Positions 12,479 to 24,100 of a stretch of DNA of 64,000 nt are shown here, piece after piece. Origin of the DNA: Pagrus major (lineage: Eukaryota; Chordata; Actinopteri; Spariformes; Sparidae); assembly GCF_040436345.1 (NCBI RefSeq), contig NC_133230.1, forward strand, positions 3,493,297-3,557,296, read 5' to 3'. Numbering within the stretch: the first letter of the stretch is position 1; the number at the start of each line of letters is the position of its first letter. Made by a program: the position numbers and the translations under genes. Below the pieces are notes generated by a model. That model ran no database searches. It worked only from the letters and a program-made list of their open reading frames with translations, and was not told where the DNA came from.

Positions 12479-12620
12479 GTGAGTGTTGACCTCGTAAACA
12501 CAGATGCTCGTCTGCATTTTAGATGCAGGAGTGGATGCAGAGTGAAGTTGTTTGGATTCCTGCAGATTAAAAAGGTTTTTTTCTCTCGTTTTGGTTCGTG
12601 TCTCCATCAGGAGGGCAGAG

Positions 12621-15326
12621 ATGGCAGAGCATCTGTCCCAGAGTGAGCTCGACTACCCATTCAAACTTCTGGAGTATTTCAACGGCTTCAGGGTCTCAAA
12701 GGTGACAGCTTACACTTTAATTTAATTCATATTGAAGATGCATTCTGCAGAAATGCATCCAGGGTTGTCACTTGCATGTTTTATTGGCTGCAAACAGTGA
12801 TTATTGCCTCAGTTAATTGATTTATTGGTCCATAAATTATCCCCATATTGCAGTTTTGTGTTTGATGAAGCTAATCTCGTGCAAAAATTCAAATTTCACA
12901 GTAATTTTGGGATATTTCTGCACACAAAGATCATCAGAATGAATGAAGATTAATTGTCTTGTGATGTTTTGTTTCCGATATCGATTAATCGGTCGATACA
13001 GCCTGCACCGATACATTTTTTGCGACGTAATCTTTTTATTTCAGTAACCTTCGCTGAGATTTTGATGATTATAAATCTCCCCGAGCATCTTTTTCTAAAT
13101 TATAATCTCTAAAAAAGAAGTTAAGTTATTGCCAGATTACCAATGTATCTGTGATTGGCCGATATCGGGCTCTAAAAAACGCCCCTCACACTCTTATTTT
13201 ACTCGTTTCATCGTCTGTAATGATACAGAAGTTTGGTATTTTTATGATTTAACGGTCGAAATCTTGTCAGTGTCTCAATTTTGCTTTGAATTTTCAGGTG
13301 AACTGTCCCTTTAAATTCGCTAAAATGCTAATATCAGCATGCAAACGTGCACACAATGACGATTCTGACATATTTAGTGGATCTTTACAGTGTTAACCGT
13401 GTTAGCAGGCTAACATTTGCTAATTAGCACAGCCGAGGCTCATGGGAACACCGTCAGCTGTGACCTGATGTTGGTGCTGTAAACAATAAAAAACAAAAAC
13501 ACAATGGAGCAATAAAAGAAACTGTTGGTGTTGATGCGTCAGTGTGTTCGTCCCCTCCAGGTGATCTTCTCCGCCTGTGAGCTGGGAGTGTTCGACCTCC
13601 TGCTGAAGTCTCAGGAGCCTCTGAGCGCCCGACATGTGGCTCAGGAGCTGAAGACCAGCGAGGACGGGATGGAGCGGCTGCTGGACGCTCTGGTGGGCAT
13701 CGAGATCCTGGAGGTGGAGAACACGAAGGGGACAGGTGAGACTATCTGCATTAAATCTACACATTTGAGAAGGTGTAGGTGAAGAACGTTTGGTATTCAG
13801 CTTGAAAAATGACACGATTCATTGATTATCGACGTGGTTTCGCTTCGGTTTCCTCTTGCTCGACTAATCGTCTCAGTTATAATCTGACGCGCTGATCTGA
13901 AGTTGTTAAATGTGAACGTCCTGCGTTGCAGCGGCTCTGTACAGCAGCTCTGACGTGGCCAATCTCTACCTGGCCAAAGGCAGCGCCAAGTCTCTCCACG
14001 ACATGATCATCTACCAATCGCAGACCATCTACCCGCTGTGGAACAACATGGTGGACGCTGTCAGGTGAGTGGACGAGGTAACGTGACTGGATAAGAAGAT
14101 GGACCTAAAGTTAGCAGGATGTCGCTGCTCCGCCGGGACTTTTAAGTGTTTTCAGAGCTCGGCTGCAGCAGAAGGAGTGACGTTTTTCTGGCTCGTTAAT
14201 GTTTGAGACGTAGGAACCGAAGTCTAAACTTATAAAGTCATCTGTAGGTGAGCTAAAATCCTCCGGAGCTGCTGGAGTTCATCTCAGTGATCGTAACTTT
14301 CTGTCTCCTCCACTCAGAGAGGGGAAGAACCAGAATGAGAAGACCTTCGGCCTCCCACCAGAGGAGATCTTTCAAGCTATTTACAGGTCGGTGCATCAGA
14401 CGTGTAGTTAGTCTGTAACGTCGTCGCTCTGTCGTGTTGAATCCTTTTGTTCGATCGTCAACTAGATCAGAGGAGGAGATGCTGAAGTTCATGGGTCTGA
14501 TGAACTCCTCGTGGGTCCTCGACGGACACGACATCGTGACGGCGTTCAACCTCTCCACCTTTCACAACATCGTAGATCTCGGAGGTACGAGAAAACATAG
14601 CCCCTGTGATTTCACACTACACACAGTGAATCCTTGTTTTCATTATTCATGTCTGTATATATCTCCCAGGATGCACCGGTGCTCTGGCCCGTGAGATGGC
14701 GAAGGCGTATCCCTCCTCCTCCGTCACGGTGTTCGACCTCCCGCAGGTCGTCGAGACGGCTCAGAAACATTTCTGTCAGGAGAACGATGCCGTCGTGTTT
14801 CAAACAGGTGAGCCTCGAAAAACAAAAACAACTTAGATAAAGATTTATTAAACGACTGCTGACTGAAGCGGTCGTGTATTTTCTGTCGTGTGTGCAGGAG
14901 ACTTCTTCTCCGGTGAGATCCCTCCTGCTGACCTGTACGTTCTGGCCAGAATCATCCATGACTGGCCCGAAGAGAAGTGCCTGACGCTGCTGAAGAGGAT
15001 CTACGACACCTGCGAACCAGGTGAGTTTAAGAGTGCGGGTGAATCTGAACCCCAAAAAACTCTGCTGATAAACGCTGAAACACTCGGTGTCTTTTTGTCC
15101 GTCGTCCCCGTCAGGCGGCGGCGTCCTGCTGGTGGAGGCCATGCTGTTCGAGAACAGACGAGGGCCCGTCATGGCTCAGATCTTCTCCCTCAACATGCTG
15201 GTGCAGGCGGAGGGCCGGGAGCGCCCGCCGTCCGAGTACACCCGCATGCTCACCAAGACCGGCTTCCGCAACGTGCAGGTGTGCCGGACCGGGAAGTCGT
15301 ACGACGCCATCCTGGCCGTCAGATGA
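12621..15326 (+). CDS. asmt: Acetylserotonin O-methyltransferase
   Basis: Eight exons (12621-12701, 13561-13735, 13932-14064, 14318-14386, 14466-14584, 14670-14807, 14898-15020, 15115-15326) join in phase to 349 residues, the usual length. The enzyme moves a methyl group from S-adenosylmethionine to N-acetylserotonin, the last step of melatonin synthesis in pineal gland and retina. The N-terminal dimerisation winged helix has VIFSACELGVFDLL. The Rossmann methyltransferase domain has DLGGCTGALA (residues 190-199) for SAM binding. His259 and Asp260 in RIIHDW, Asn306 in SLNMLVQ and Glu315 in EGRER align with human catalytic residues His255, Asp256, Asn302 and Glu311. No Maf-like domain precedes it, which argues against the ASMTL fusion. 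Teleosts carry more than one asmt copy, so the exact paralogue (asmt or asmt2) is not settled. Confidence 0.92.
12790..13180. repeat. Diverged dispersed-repeat remnants in asmt intron 1
   Basis: TTAATTGATTTATTGGTCCA, GATATCGATTAATCGGTCGA and GGCCGATATCGGGCTCT resemble degraded copies of two common fish interspersed families. Divergence is high, so boundaries are approximate. Confidence 0.35.
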
Positions 15327-16115
15327 GCTCACGACTGAGACCTGGACGGCCTCTCGGGAAAGTTGAACTGGAGGTTTTCGAGGCCTTGAGGCGGTTGGGA
15401 GGTGGACTCAAACATATCAATGGTGGCACATGAATCTCAGTTTATGATTTTGAGATGTTGTAAACAAAATTCAACTTGTTTTTTTCAAAGATCGCACTGA
15501 TACAAACCTTCCGGACTGAAGTTGCTGCTAGATAATATTTTTAAAAACACGTTCTGCGTCTTTGTAAAAGAATCGGATACAAAAAGTTGCATCAGACTCA
15601 AACAGACTCGATTCTAGTTCAAGTAAATTTTTGACATTTGGGGAATTTTAAATCTTTCTTTCAATCTTCTCGTCGATAGCGAGCGTTTCCCAAAATGTGG
15701 TGTCAGTTTTTTGATACTTTATAAATGCACTGATACATTTTTTTTTACTTTGTTGCCTGTAACGTTCTCAAAAATATCAAAATATGATACATACGCTCGT
15801 TATCGGCAGTCACGTATCACATAAACCAGAATCAAACACTCGTGTCGCGTTAGTTTACAGTGTTATCTTGAGTATCATGGAGGTGTATTTAAAAAAAGAT
15901 GTAAACCAATTATTGACGAGCTTTTTATGAATATTCAGGCAGATTTGGGACGAATATCACAAAATGATAGTGTGTAAATAATTCTGTTTTTACAGGAAGT
16001 GTTGTATTTATAATCCTGGACTGGCTGTTGTTGATTTCTATCTTATTTTCACCTTGAACAGTTTCTTATATATATTTTTTTTAGAGATATACAAAGAAAA
16101 TAAAAAAAGAGCCCC
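15327..16115 (+). other. asmt: Probable 3' UTR of asmt
   Basis: AT-rich non-coding sequence follows the TGA at 15324-15326. The first clear AATAAA-type signal is near 16100, within AAGAAAATAAAAAAAGAG. The last part overlaps a repeat shared with 17120-17300. The transcript could end earlier at a weaker signal. Confidence 0.4.
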
Positions 16116-16140
16116 CTAAACGCGTCATTAAACTGCAAAC
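15985..16140. repeat. Repeat copy A, paired with 17120-17300
   Basis: The order of motifs is a GGAAGT.TTGTATTTATAATC.TGGA stretch, TTGTTGAT, TCTTATTTTCAC, then a TTTCTTATATATAT stretch and AGAGATATACAAAGAAAAT. The same order occurs about 1.1 kb to the right. The two copies are clearly related but diverged, pointing to an old interspersed element rather than a recent duplication. Confidence 0.5.
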
Positions 16141-17119
16141 ATCTGGATTTAATCTAGTTAAAACCATCGATAGGAGACAGTGTTGGAGGAAATCTACCAA
16201 AAATATCTATGCAAACGTGTTATTTCATGATATAAAATCTGTTTTTTAAGTCGACATCATCAAGTTGTTGAAGAATACAAGATAAAAGAAAGGATGCCAT
16301 CGCTCGTACAGGAGCTGACTGCCATTTTCTTTATTCTGAAGAACAATCAGCCATTTTGTCCCATCTTATAATCCACAAATCATTTTTCTCGCAGTCTTTA
16401 GCGGTGAAGTCAGTCTTCAGTTACAGTCGTGTGGATTTATTTTCATTCTGGTGTCGTTTCTGCTTCACAAAAACAATCAAACCAAACCCGTGAAAGTACA
16501 GCAACGAAGCACGGTTTTCAGAAAAACGCTGAGTTTTTGAGATGTGTGTTGTGACTGTGTGTGTCCTCTTCACTGCGATGCGTTCAGGTTCCCTCTCCGA
16601 CTGTCAGACTGCATGTAGATCAGACTCTGTGTCACGGTCTTCACTGTACCTCCGTCGTTCCTCCTCTGCTGCTGCTCAGATGTTTAAAACCTGTTTCTGA
16701 TCGGTGTTTGTTTGTTTGTTTGTTTGTTGCGTCACATGTTTACAACAGAAAATAATCTTCATCATCTCAGCCGTCGCGTGTTGAAGCCGGAGAGGAGCAG
16801 CGAGGTTTCTGTGTGTGTGTTTATTTGTGTGATGTGCACGTGTGTCATCTTCTGGATCGGCACCTGGTTCTGTAACCTCCATCTTCTCCTGATCGTTCAC
16901 ATTAAATCAAACACGGACTTCTTGTTTGTTGTTCATTTATTAAAAATGTTGTTCGACGCACGTGTAAACAACATCTGGACGCCCCATCGACACCTTTATA
17001 TTGTCGCTTTTCATCACAACAGTTGTTTTTATTTTGTTTTGTTAGTTTGCACAGGTTAAAATCACACAATATACGTAAAGATAGAAGGAAAAATGCCTTT
17101 TTTTAAATAATTATTGATC

Positions 17120-17300
17120 TTTTGCAAGAAGTTTTATAATTCTGGATTGTTTGTTGTTCATTTCTTAATATTATTTTCACTTTTTGACCAACAGTTTTCT
17201 TATATATCTTTCTAGAGACACACAAACAAAAAGGAAAATTGTTATTATCACCTCATTAATACTGTAAATATTAAAGTTCATAGGGCCCCTTTAAGGAAAA
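17120..17300. repeat. Repeat copy B, paired with 15985-16140
   Basis: It repeats the motif order of copy A (AGTTTTATAATTCTGGATTG, TTGTTCATTTCTTAATATTA, TTTTCTTATATATCTTTCTA, AGAGACACACAAACAAAAAG) and continues into CTCATTAATACTGTAAATAT and GGGCCCCTTTAAGG. No coding potential. Confidence 0.5.
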
Positions 17301-17736
17301 TTAAATTGAATCGGGGGAAAAAATAAGTGAAAATGTTTGAAATGAGGTTGTTTTATCAGATAATTGGAGAATAAGACGTGAAATAATAAGATGTTGAGCT
17401 CGCAGGTCGAGTTTCCTGTAACAGGAGCTCGGGTGCAGAGTTTTAGGGCCGGACGTCGTCTCAAAAGGTCGACCTTAATTTCGAAATGTCAAGTTTATTC
17501 TCGACATTTCGACCTAATTTTCCCCCCTCACCCCCGGCGCTGATACTCTCCCACAGATCTGAGTGTTTCGGAGCGATATTAATTCACATTTCCCTTTTTT
17601 TAAATCACAACTTTAAGTGTTGCTGGTGGTCGTGTCCCTTTAAACAGATGAAGCTGTGAAGGGAGCGACCGTCTGCTGCAGGGCCGGAGCTCAGATGTTA
17701 CCGAGGTCCTGAACCCCCCGAACCGTCCAACCACCA

Positions 17737-17783
17737 GTATAAATGTGACTGTAGTATAAATGTGACTGTAGTATAAATGTGAG
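17737..17783. repeat. Short tandem repeat of a 17-bp unit
   Basis: GTATAAATGTGACTGTA is repeated head to tail nearly three times, the last copy diverging to GTGAGCA. It lies in non-coding DNA between asmt and jade1. Confidence 0.8.
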
Positions 17784-17999
17784 CAATAATCGCTCAGGAA
17801 ATAATATCTGTGAAAACTGGACTCAAATTCTGACAGAAGAAGAAGAAGATAAGCAACAAAAATGGCCGATTTTGACTTAAATGTATTAAACTTATTTCTA
17901 TTTCTCTAAATTTGTAGTTAATTATATTTAGCTAAGTAATTTCACTGTTGAGAAACGATGAAAGGGTTCATAAAACATTTATCAAGCGCTCCAAATAAT

Positions 18000-19400
18000 G
18001 TTTATTAATGAACTACACAGCATTTTTTAACCATTTACAAAGTGTTATGAACATCAGTTGCCAAATAAATGGTTTATAAAGCATTTTATTGCTTCTCAAC
18101 AGTGAAATAACTATTAACTCAAGTTTAATTAACTTTAAAATTTAACTTTTTAGTAGTTTTAATTGATTATTTTAATGATGTGACAGATATTATAAAGTAT
18201 TATGACCATAAATTGCAAAATAAATGGTTAACAGCATTTTATTGTGAAATAACTATTAATTGAAGTCTGATTAACTATAAATTTGCCATTTTTTAATAGT
18301 TAGAATGGTTTATTTTAATGATATGACAGATATTATAAAGTATTATGAACATTAATTGCCACATAAATGGTTTATAAAGCATTTAATTGCTTCTCAACAG
18401 TAAAATAACTATTAACTCAAGTTTAATTAACTATAAATTTGATTTTTTAGTCTTTGTAATTGTTTATTTTAATAATATGACAGATATTATAAAGTGTTAT
18501 GACCATAAATTGCAAAATAAATGGTTAACAAAGCATTTTATTGTGAAATAACTATAAACTCAAGTTTTATTAACCATAAATTTAATTTTTTAGTAGTTTT
18601 AATTGGTTATTTTAATGATATGACAGATATTATAAAGTGTTATGACCATAAATTGCCAAATAAATGGTTTATAAAGCATTTAATTGCTTTTTAACAGTGA
18701 AATAACTATTAACTCAAGTTTAATAAGCTATAAATATATTTCTTTAGTCTGTATAATAGTTTATTTTAATTATATGACAGATATTATAAAGTATTATGAC
18801 CATAAATACACTGTTTTAGTCTGTATAATAGTTCATTTTAATGATTTAACAGATATTATATATGTTTTTAGTAGTTTTAATTGATTATTTTAATGATTTA
18901 ACAGATATTATAAAGTATTATGACCATAAATACACTGTTTTAGTCTGTATAATAGTTTATTTTAACAGATATTATAAAGTATTATGACCATAAATACACT
19001 GTTTTAGTCTGTATAATAGTTTATTTTAACAGATATTATAAAGTATTATGACCATAAATACACTGTTTTAGTCTGTATAATAGTGTATTTTAACAGATAT
19101 TATAAAGTATTATGACCATAAATACACTGTTTTAGTCTGTATAATAGTTCATTTTAATGATTTAACAGATATTATATATGTTTTTAGTAGTTTTAATTGA
19201 TTATTTTAATGATTTAACAGATATTATAAAGTATTATGACCATAAATACACTGTTTTAGTCTGTATAATAGTGTATTTTAACAGATATTATAAAGTATTA
19301 TGACCATAAATACACTGTTTTAGTCTGTATAATAGTTTATTTTAACAGATATTATGTTTTAGTCTGTATAATAGTGTATTTAACAGATATTATAAAGCGT
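18000..19400. repeat. AT-rich tandem satellite upstream of jade1
   Basis: The block is built on ACAGATATTATAAAGTATTA. From about 18060 to 18780 the unit is near 150 bp and includes CCATAAATTGC, AAATGGTTTATAAAGCATTT and AACTATTAACTCAAGTTTAA. From about 18780 to 19400 a shortened unit of about 60-70 bp (ATGACCATAAATACACTG, TTTTAGTCTGTATAATAGT) repeats many times, near-identical from copy to copy. A longer composite repeat is also visible: the TTATATATGTTTTTAGTAGT variant at about 18853-18900 recurs near 19170-19220. It ends abruptly at the GC-rich block of the jade1 promoter. Confidence 0.88.
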
Positions 19401-20400
19401 TTCTTCCTCCGGACCTGAGCGGCGCCTCTGCCGCCCTCCAGCGGCCCCCCGCCGCGCCGCCCCGCCGCCCCGCCGCGCCGCGCCGCGCCGCGCTGGTCGC
19501 CTCCTCCCCGGCCGCGCCGCGCCGCCGCGCCGCCGCGCTGTGTTTGTGTATGTGGAATGCGGGTCAAGCGGAACTCTCGGCTGAAGCTGCGCCTCGCGTC
19601 AAACTCACAACACCGGCTCGCCTCGGCCCCGACGTGCTCCCGTATGTACCGTCCACTTTCTTCTCAACTCGTCACGGGTTGTTTTTTTTTTTTTATTTAA
19701 AACTCGTGTGCACAGAATGTTCCGGTCGGGCTTGATTCTGAGCGGGTTCGTGTCTCGCTCGGTGTCGGTCGCACTAGCAAAGTCCGCTTAGGAAAAACGC
19801 GACATCGTCATTTTAAAATGGCGCCAAAGATTAAGCCGAGCCAGCGGACCGCTGGTGGAGCCGCCACACTGCGCCCCGCTGGCTAGCACCGATAGCGACA
19901 ACAACAACACCCTCGCGGGCCTTAATATCACTTTTAATCACGTCGATTTCAGGTCAGTTTGTTTGGATCAGTTGTTGACCCCTCACCTTTGACAGATAGC
20001 CGACTTTAGGGGCGCTTACACGGTTGTAATAAACCGTAACAACCCGCCCCCCCTCCCGTATGTTAGCATGTTAGCAGCGTCGGCTAATGCTAAGTGCTAA
20101 CTCCGCTTACGTGGGTGTTAACGTCCGGCTAACAAACTAGCCGATGTTGCTAGCTTAAAGTTGAAACGTGAAACAAAACGTGCATACCCAGCGGGGATTC
20201 CCTCTGATATTAGCCCGTTTCTGGTTTGTGTTAAATTAGCGGATAAAAGACAAAAATCCTTGTCGTAAACATTTCCACCGGAGGCGCCGGCTGCGGGTGG
20301 GCCCGCACGTTTCATAACGGTAGCTACTGGGAGATTAGCCAGCTAGCTAATGTTAGCTACCCCGCTGGTGTTTTTTGCAGGCTCGTTACAAAAATGCAAC
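19401..20400 (+). promoter_or_regulatory. jade1: CpG-rich promoter region of jade1
   Basis: Immediately after the satellite, composition flips to very GC-rich, with CGCCGC runs at 19433-19540. It stays CpG-rich to about 19960 and then grades into sequence with many TTAGC and GCTAGC motifs. An AAAATGGCGCC motif at 19815-19825 resembles a YY1 site, which often sits just downstream of start sites. A possible first-exon donor is TTTCAG followed by GTCAGT at 19952. The ATG inside the YY1-like motif opens a short frame of about 22 codons. Exact start sites are inferred. Confidence 0.5.
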
Positions 20401-21133
20401 GATTTGTGTGCTGATTTTAAGCACATTTGCGAGCAGCACGTGAGAACACAATATTGTAGTGCATGTGTGTGTAACTTAACACTTAAAAAACCAGCTCATT
20501 TAGCCCGCTAGCTCAAAGTTAGCCGCTTGCTAGTTAGCCGATACTTTCTGATGTGTTTGCCTGAAAAAGGGGCGTCACACAAGCTTGCTGTTAGCCTAGC
20601 ATGCTAAGTTGTGGTTAGCACTTCTCGCCCCTGTGCAAGCTGGCTGCAGACCCAGAGATATCTCCACTTTTTCTCGGGAGTTGAGAGTCCTTTGCCGGTG
20701 TGTTTGTGCACGCCTGAGGCTGAACGCACAGGGCGTATTTCCCTGTGTGTGTTTGTGTTGCATGTGGTTGCTTCTTGTTGACATCGCTGAACGGTGACTG
20801 TGGCTTGGTGTGCTGCCAGATCAATAAGGAAATACTATGTGTCACACTGTTTTGATGCGCTGTTTTCCTCCTCTGTGTCCAGGAACTGATATTCTAGCAG
20901 AGCAGATAAACATTGAGGGATATAATCACGATACTAGATTAAAAACTGGGGTCAAAATCCATTTCAGAAGATCAGAAAGGGGCTGTTCGGATGAGTAAAT
21001 ACAAGGAGTGCATCAGGTTTCCCTGTGTAGAGCTTGCACGTCTTGTCACCAGTCCCTCCTGTAACGAAACTTCTGGTTTGTTCTGGTTTTTTTGTGAAGT
21101 GTCCCCACGCCGGAGCTCCGCCGACAGACCACG

Positions 21134-24100
21134 ATGAAGAGAAGCAGGCACCACAGCAGCAGCGAGGACTCTGACAATGGCAGTAAGCAAACTTTAGTCC
21201 CTCCTGACTCATTCATACCACGTCCAAATATAGACCTGAACGAGGTTCGTACAGCGTCTCTGCCACTTCCTTAATTTGACGAGCGAAACTACAAAGTGGC
21301 ACCGTGAGGTCAGAGGATCATCCTTTCAATGCCACACGTCTATTTTGGACTGAAACTAAGTTACTACATAAAGATAAGAAGTCGAGTCACATCTCGTCCT
21401 TTCATGGAAACGTGTCTTCCATCTTGTGTCTTCTTCTTCACGTACAGGAAGGAAAGAGAGGAGACAGATGGACAAAGATTAAGGAAAAGACAGAGAGAGA
21501 CTGCAGTCTGAGAGGCAGAGTAGGGACAGGAGGCTCATTTGGACCTTTAAAGACAACCCGGTCGGTCAGGCACAAATCTGACATCGGTGATTAAACATGT
21601 AGACGCTTCTCTGAATGTTTGGATTTAATTAATGTCCAGTTTATCTGATATTAATGCAAACTGAGAGCTCGTCCCGTCACTTGTGCTTCACACAGATGAT
21701 TTTAAATGCTGAATAACTGCTGCTACTGTTAAATTTTATAAACTCAAAGTCAAACTGGTGAAAAGGAAACAAACAGAAAATATCAGTTGGGACATTTTGA
21801 CTATTCAAATGAGCTCCTTAAGTTTCCCTTGTGGGGGAAATCCATACGTTTCTGATGATGTGTAGTTGTTTATCAGAACAACAAGCAGACGAAGAAGAGA
21901 TGCTGAGATGTTTAACGCTCCCGTTGTTTCTCCTTCAGGTAATTCGACCTGCTGGTCCCAACATTCATCACAGCCCAGGAGGGGGACGGGGCAGAAACCC
22001 TCCGAGGTACGTCGGCTTCAGCTCGTAATCATGATGATGATGATGTTTGTTTATTTATTTCTTTTTATTTTCTGGATCTTTTGGGGGGAAACGACCTTAA
22101 ACACGTGATTATTTAAAATCAAAACAAAAGGAGTTTGCTAAATAATCTTAAATATTGAAGGAGCACACTGAGGTCTGACATTAACGCCTTCGTTACTGTG
22201 ATCGTCATGTTGTAACGTGGGCACTTGAGGTGGAAACGGACTTGCTGTTATCTGCCTGCACAGTCTGTGGACTTGGTCCCTGCAGGCCACTGTACACACC
22301 CTGTGACCAACGAGCCAATCAAATTAAAACATAACAATGACTCTGGTCTAAGCCGGATCCCGATTGGCTGGTTCCTGTTCGTCAGTATGTACACAGCGTG
22401 GTCTTTTTTTCTTTAACCCTGTGTAAACACTGATATACAGTATCTCTGTGGGGAAAACCACAAGTGAACCACAAAAACAGTGTAATTGCGCTGTTATAAC
22501 ACTGATGTACCGAAGTTTTTGTGGCTATACGGTTACTTTAAAGAGTATTTGATGGTGTTACTTCATTTATAATGTTTCTCTTTGTGTTTTCTGAGCCTCA
22601 TATTTCACTTGACGAACATTTTTCCAGAGAAGTTTCCTCTCCAGGCAGCGTGACGGCGCTGTGTTATTCTGTTTTGTTCTGACTCTTGTTTTCTTTGCGC
22701 CTGCTGCAGGTTTTCAGGACAGACCTGATCACAGCCATGAAGGTGCACGACTCGTACCAGCTGAACCCCGAAGACTACTATGTCCTCGCCGACCCGTGGA
22801 GGCAGGAGTGGGAGAAAGGCGTCCAGGTTCCCGTCAGCCCGCAGTCCATCCCGCAGCCCGTCACCAGGTAGGACAAAAGAAAGAAAGACCGCTTTGGGAC
22901 CAAGAAAGTCTCTTCTAATCCCCTGTTGTCCAGGAGAGGCTAGTTTAAAAGCCTGTTTCTTGAGGGAGTCGTTGTTTTGATCCGATTTGATTTGACACAC
23001 TTGTCAGATACGTACGTAGACGCGAATCATATATTTAGATGTGAAAGGTTGACGGTTGCAGGTGCCCTTTTATCTGGCATTTCAGGTTGTGTTTTTGTAG
23101 ATGGCAGATGCTTTAAAAGGCTCCTGACTTGAGCAGGATCGACTGCTGTGAGGAGAGTGTAGCAGCCGGATGCTTAAATCTTATCTAGGTCACATCAGCT
23201 CTTTGACTTCTCTCTCGTGTTACGGCACAAAAAGGCCAAGAAATCTCAAAGCCCCATGAAACGTTGCTCTTTTCGCTCCGTACCGTACTGTAAATGCAGG
23301 ACTGTGAACTGAAATGTCTGTCGTCTGTGCCCTGCAGGGTGTTGGCAGAGAAAGGAAAGGAGGTCATGTTCATCAGGCCAAAGAAGTTGATCCGGACGTC
23401 GGGCGCCGAGGCTCTGGGCTACGTGGACATCCGGACGCTGGCAGAGGGGATGTGTCGCTACGACCTGAACGAGGAGGACGTGTCCTGGCTGCAGATCGCC
23501 AACGAGGAGTTTGCAGAGATGGGTGAGTCATAGAGCGGATGTTTGGACTGAGGCTGATGTTTGTGTCAGCACGTCTTTAAAAACTGAAAGAAATAACTGA
23601 AAAATCAGAGCATAAAAGTCTGAGAGGATGTTGGATGTTAAAATGGAAACTAAACTGTTTTTGTTTTTTTTCCAGCCATGCCGCCGTTGGACGAGATCAC
23701 CATGGAGCGGGTGATGGAGGAGTTCGAGCGCTGCTGCCACGAGAACATGACGCACGCCATGGAGACGGAGGAGGGTCTGGGCATCGAGTACGACGAGGAC
23801 GTGGTGTGCGACGTCTGCCAGTCGCCCGACGGCGAGGACAACAACGAGATGGTGTTCTGCGACAAGTGCAACATCTGCGTTCACCAGGTCAGAGGTCAAC
23901 GACACGCAGGATTATTTAACACACTGTGGTCGCAAGCAAAATGAAAGTGACGCTTCTCATATTTCTGACCTGCTGACTCTGCGTCTTCATTTGTTGCTGC
24001 TGTATTGATTTCTGCTTGCTGCCTGGAAGCTGAGCCTCCCCGTGGTTGTGTGTTTCTCACCACCAGGCGTGTTACGGCATCCAGAAGGTCCCAAAGGGCA

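Noticed and set aside
12621-15326. Assignment to ASMTL instead of ASMT
   Set aside because: ASMTL carries an N-terminal Maf-like domain. Here the first coding exon starts 27 residues before the methyltransferase core, no Maf exon is present upstream, and catalytic positions follow ASMT.
18780-19400. CRISPR-like regular repeats
   Set aside because: The DNA is from a vertebrate, the repeated units are contiguous, and there are no distinct variable spacers. It is an AT-rich satellite.
19352-19567. A G/R-rich minus-strand open frame at the GC block
   Set aside because: It is a translation of the CGCCGC simple repeat, with no initiation context or homology.
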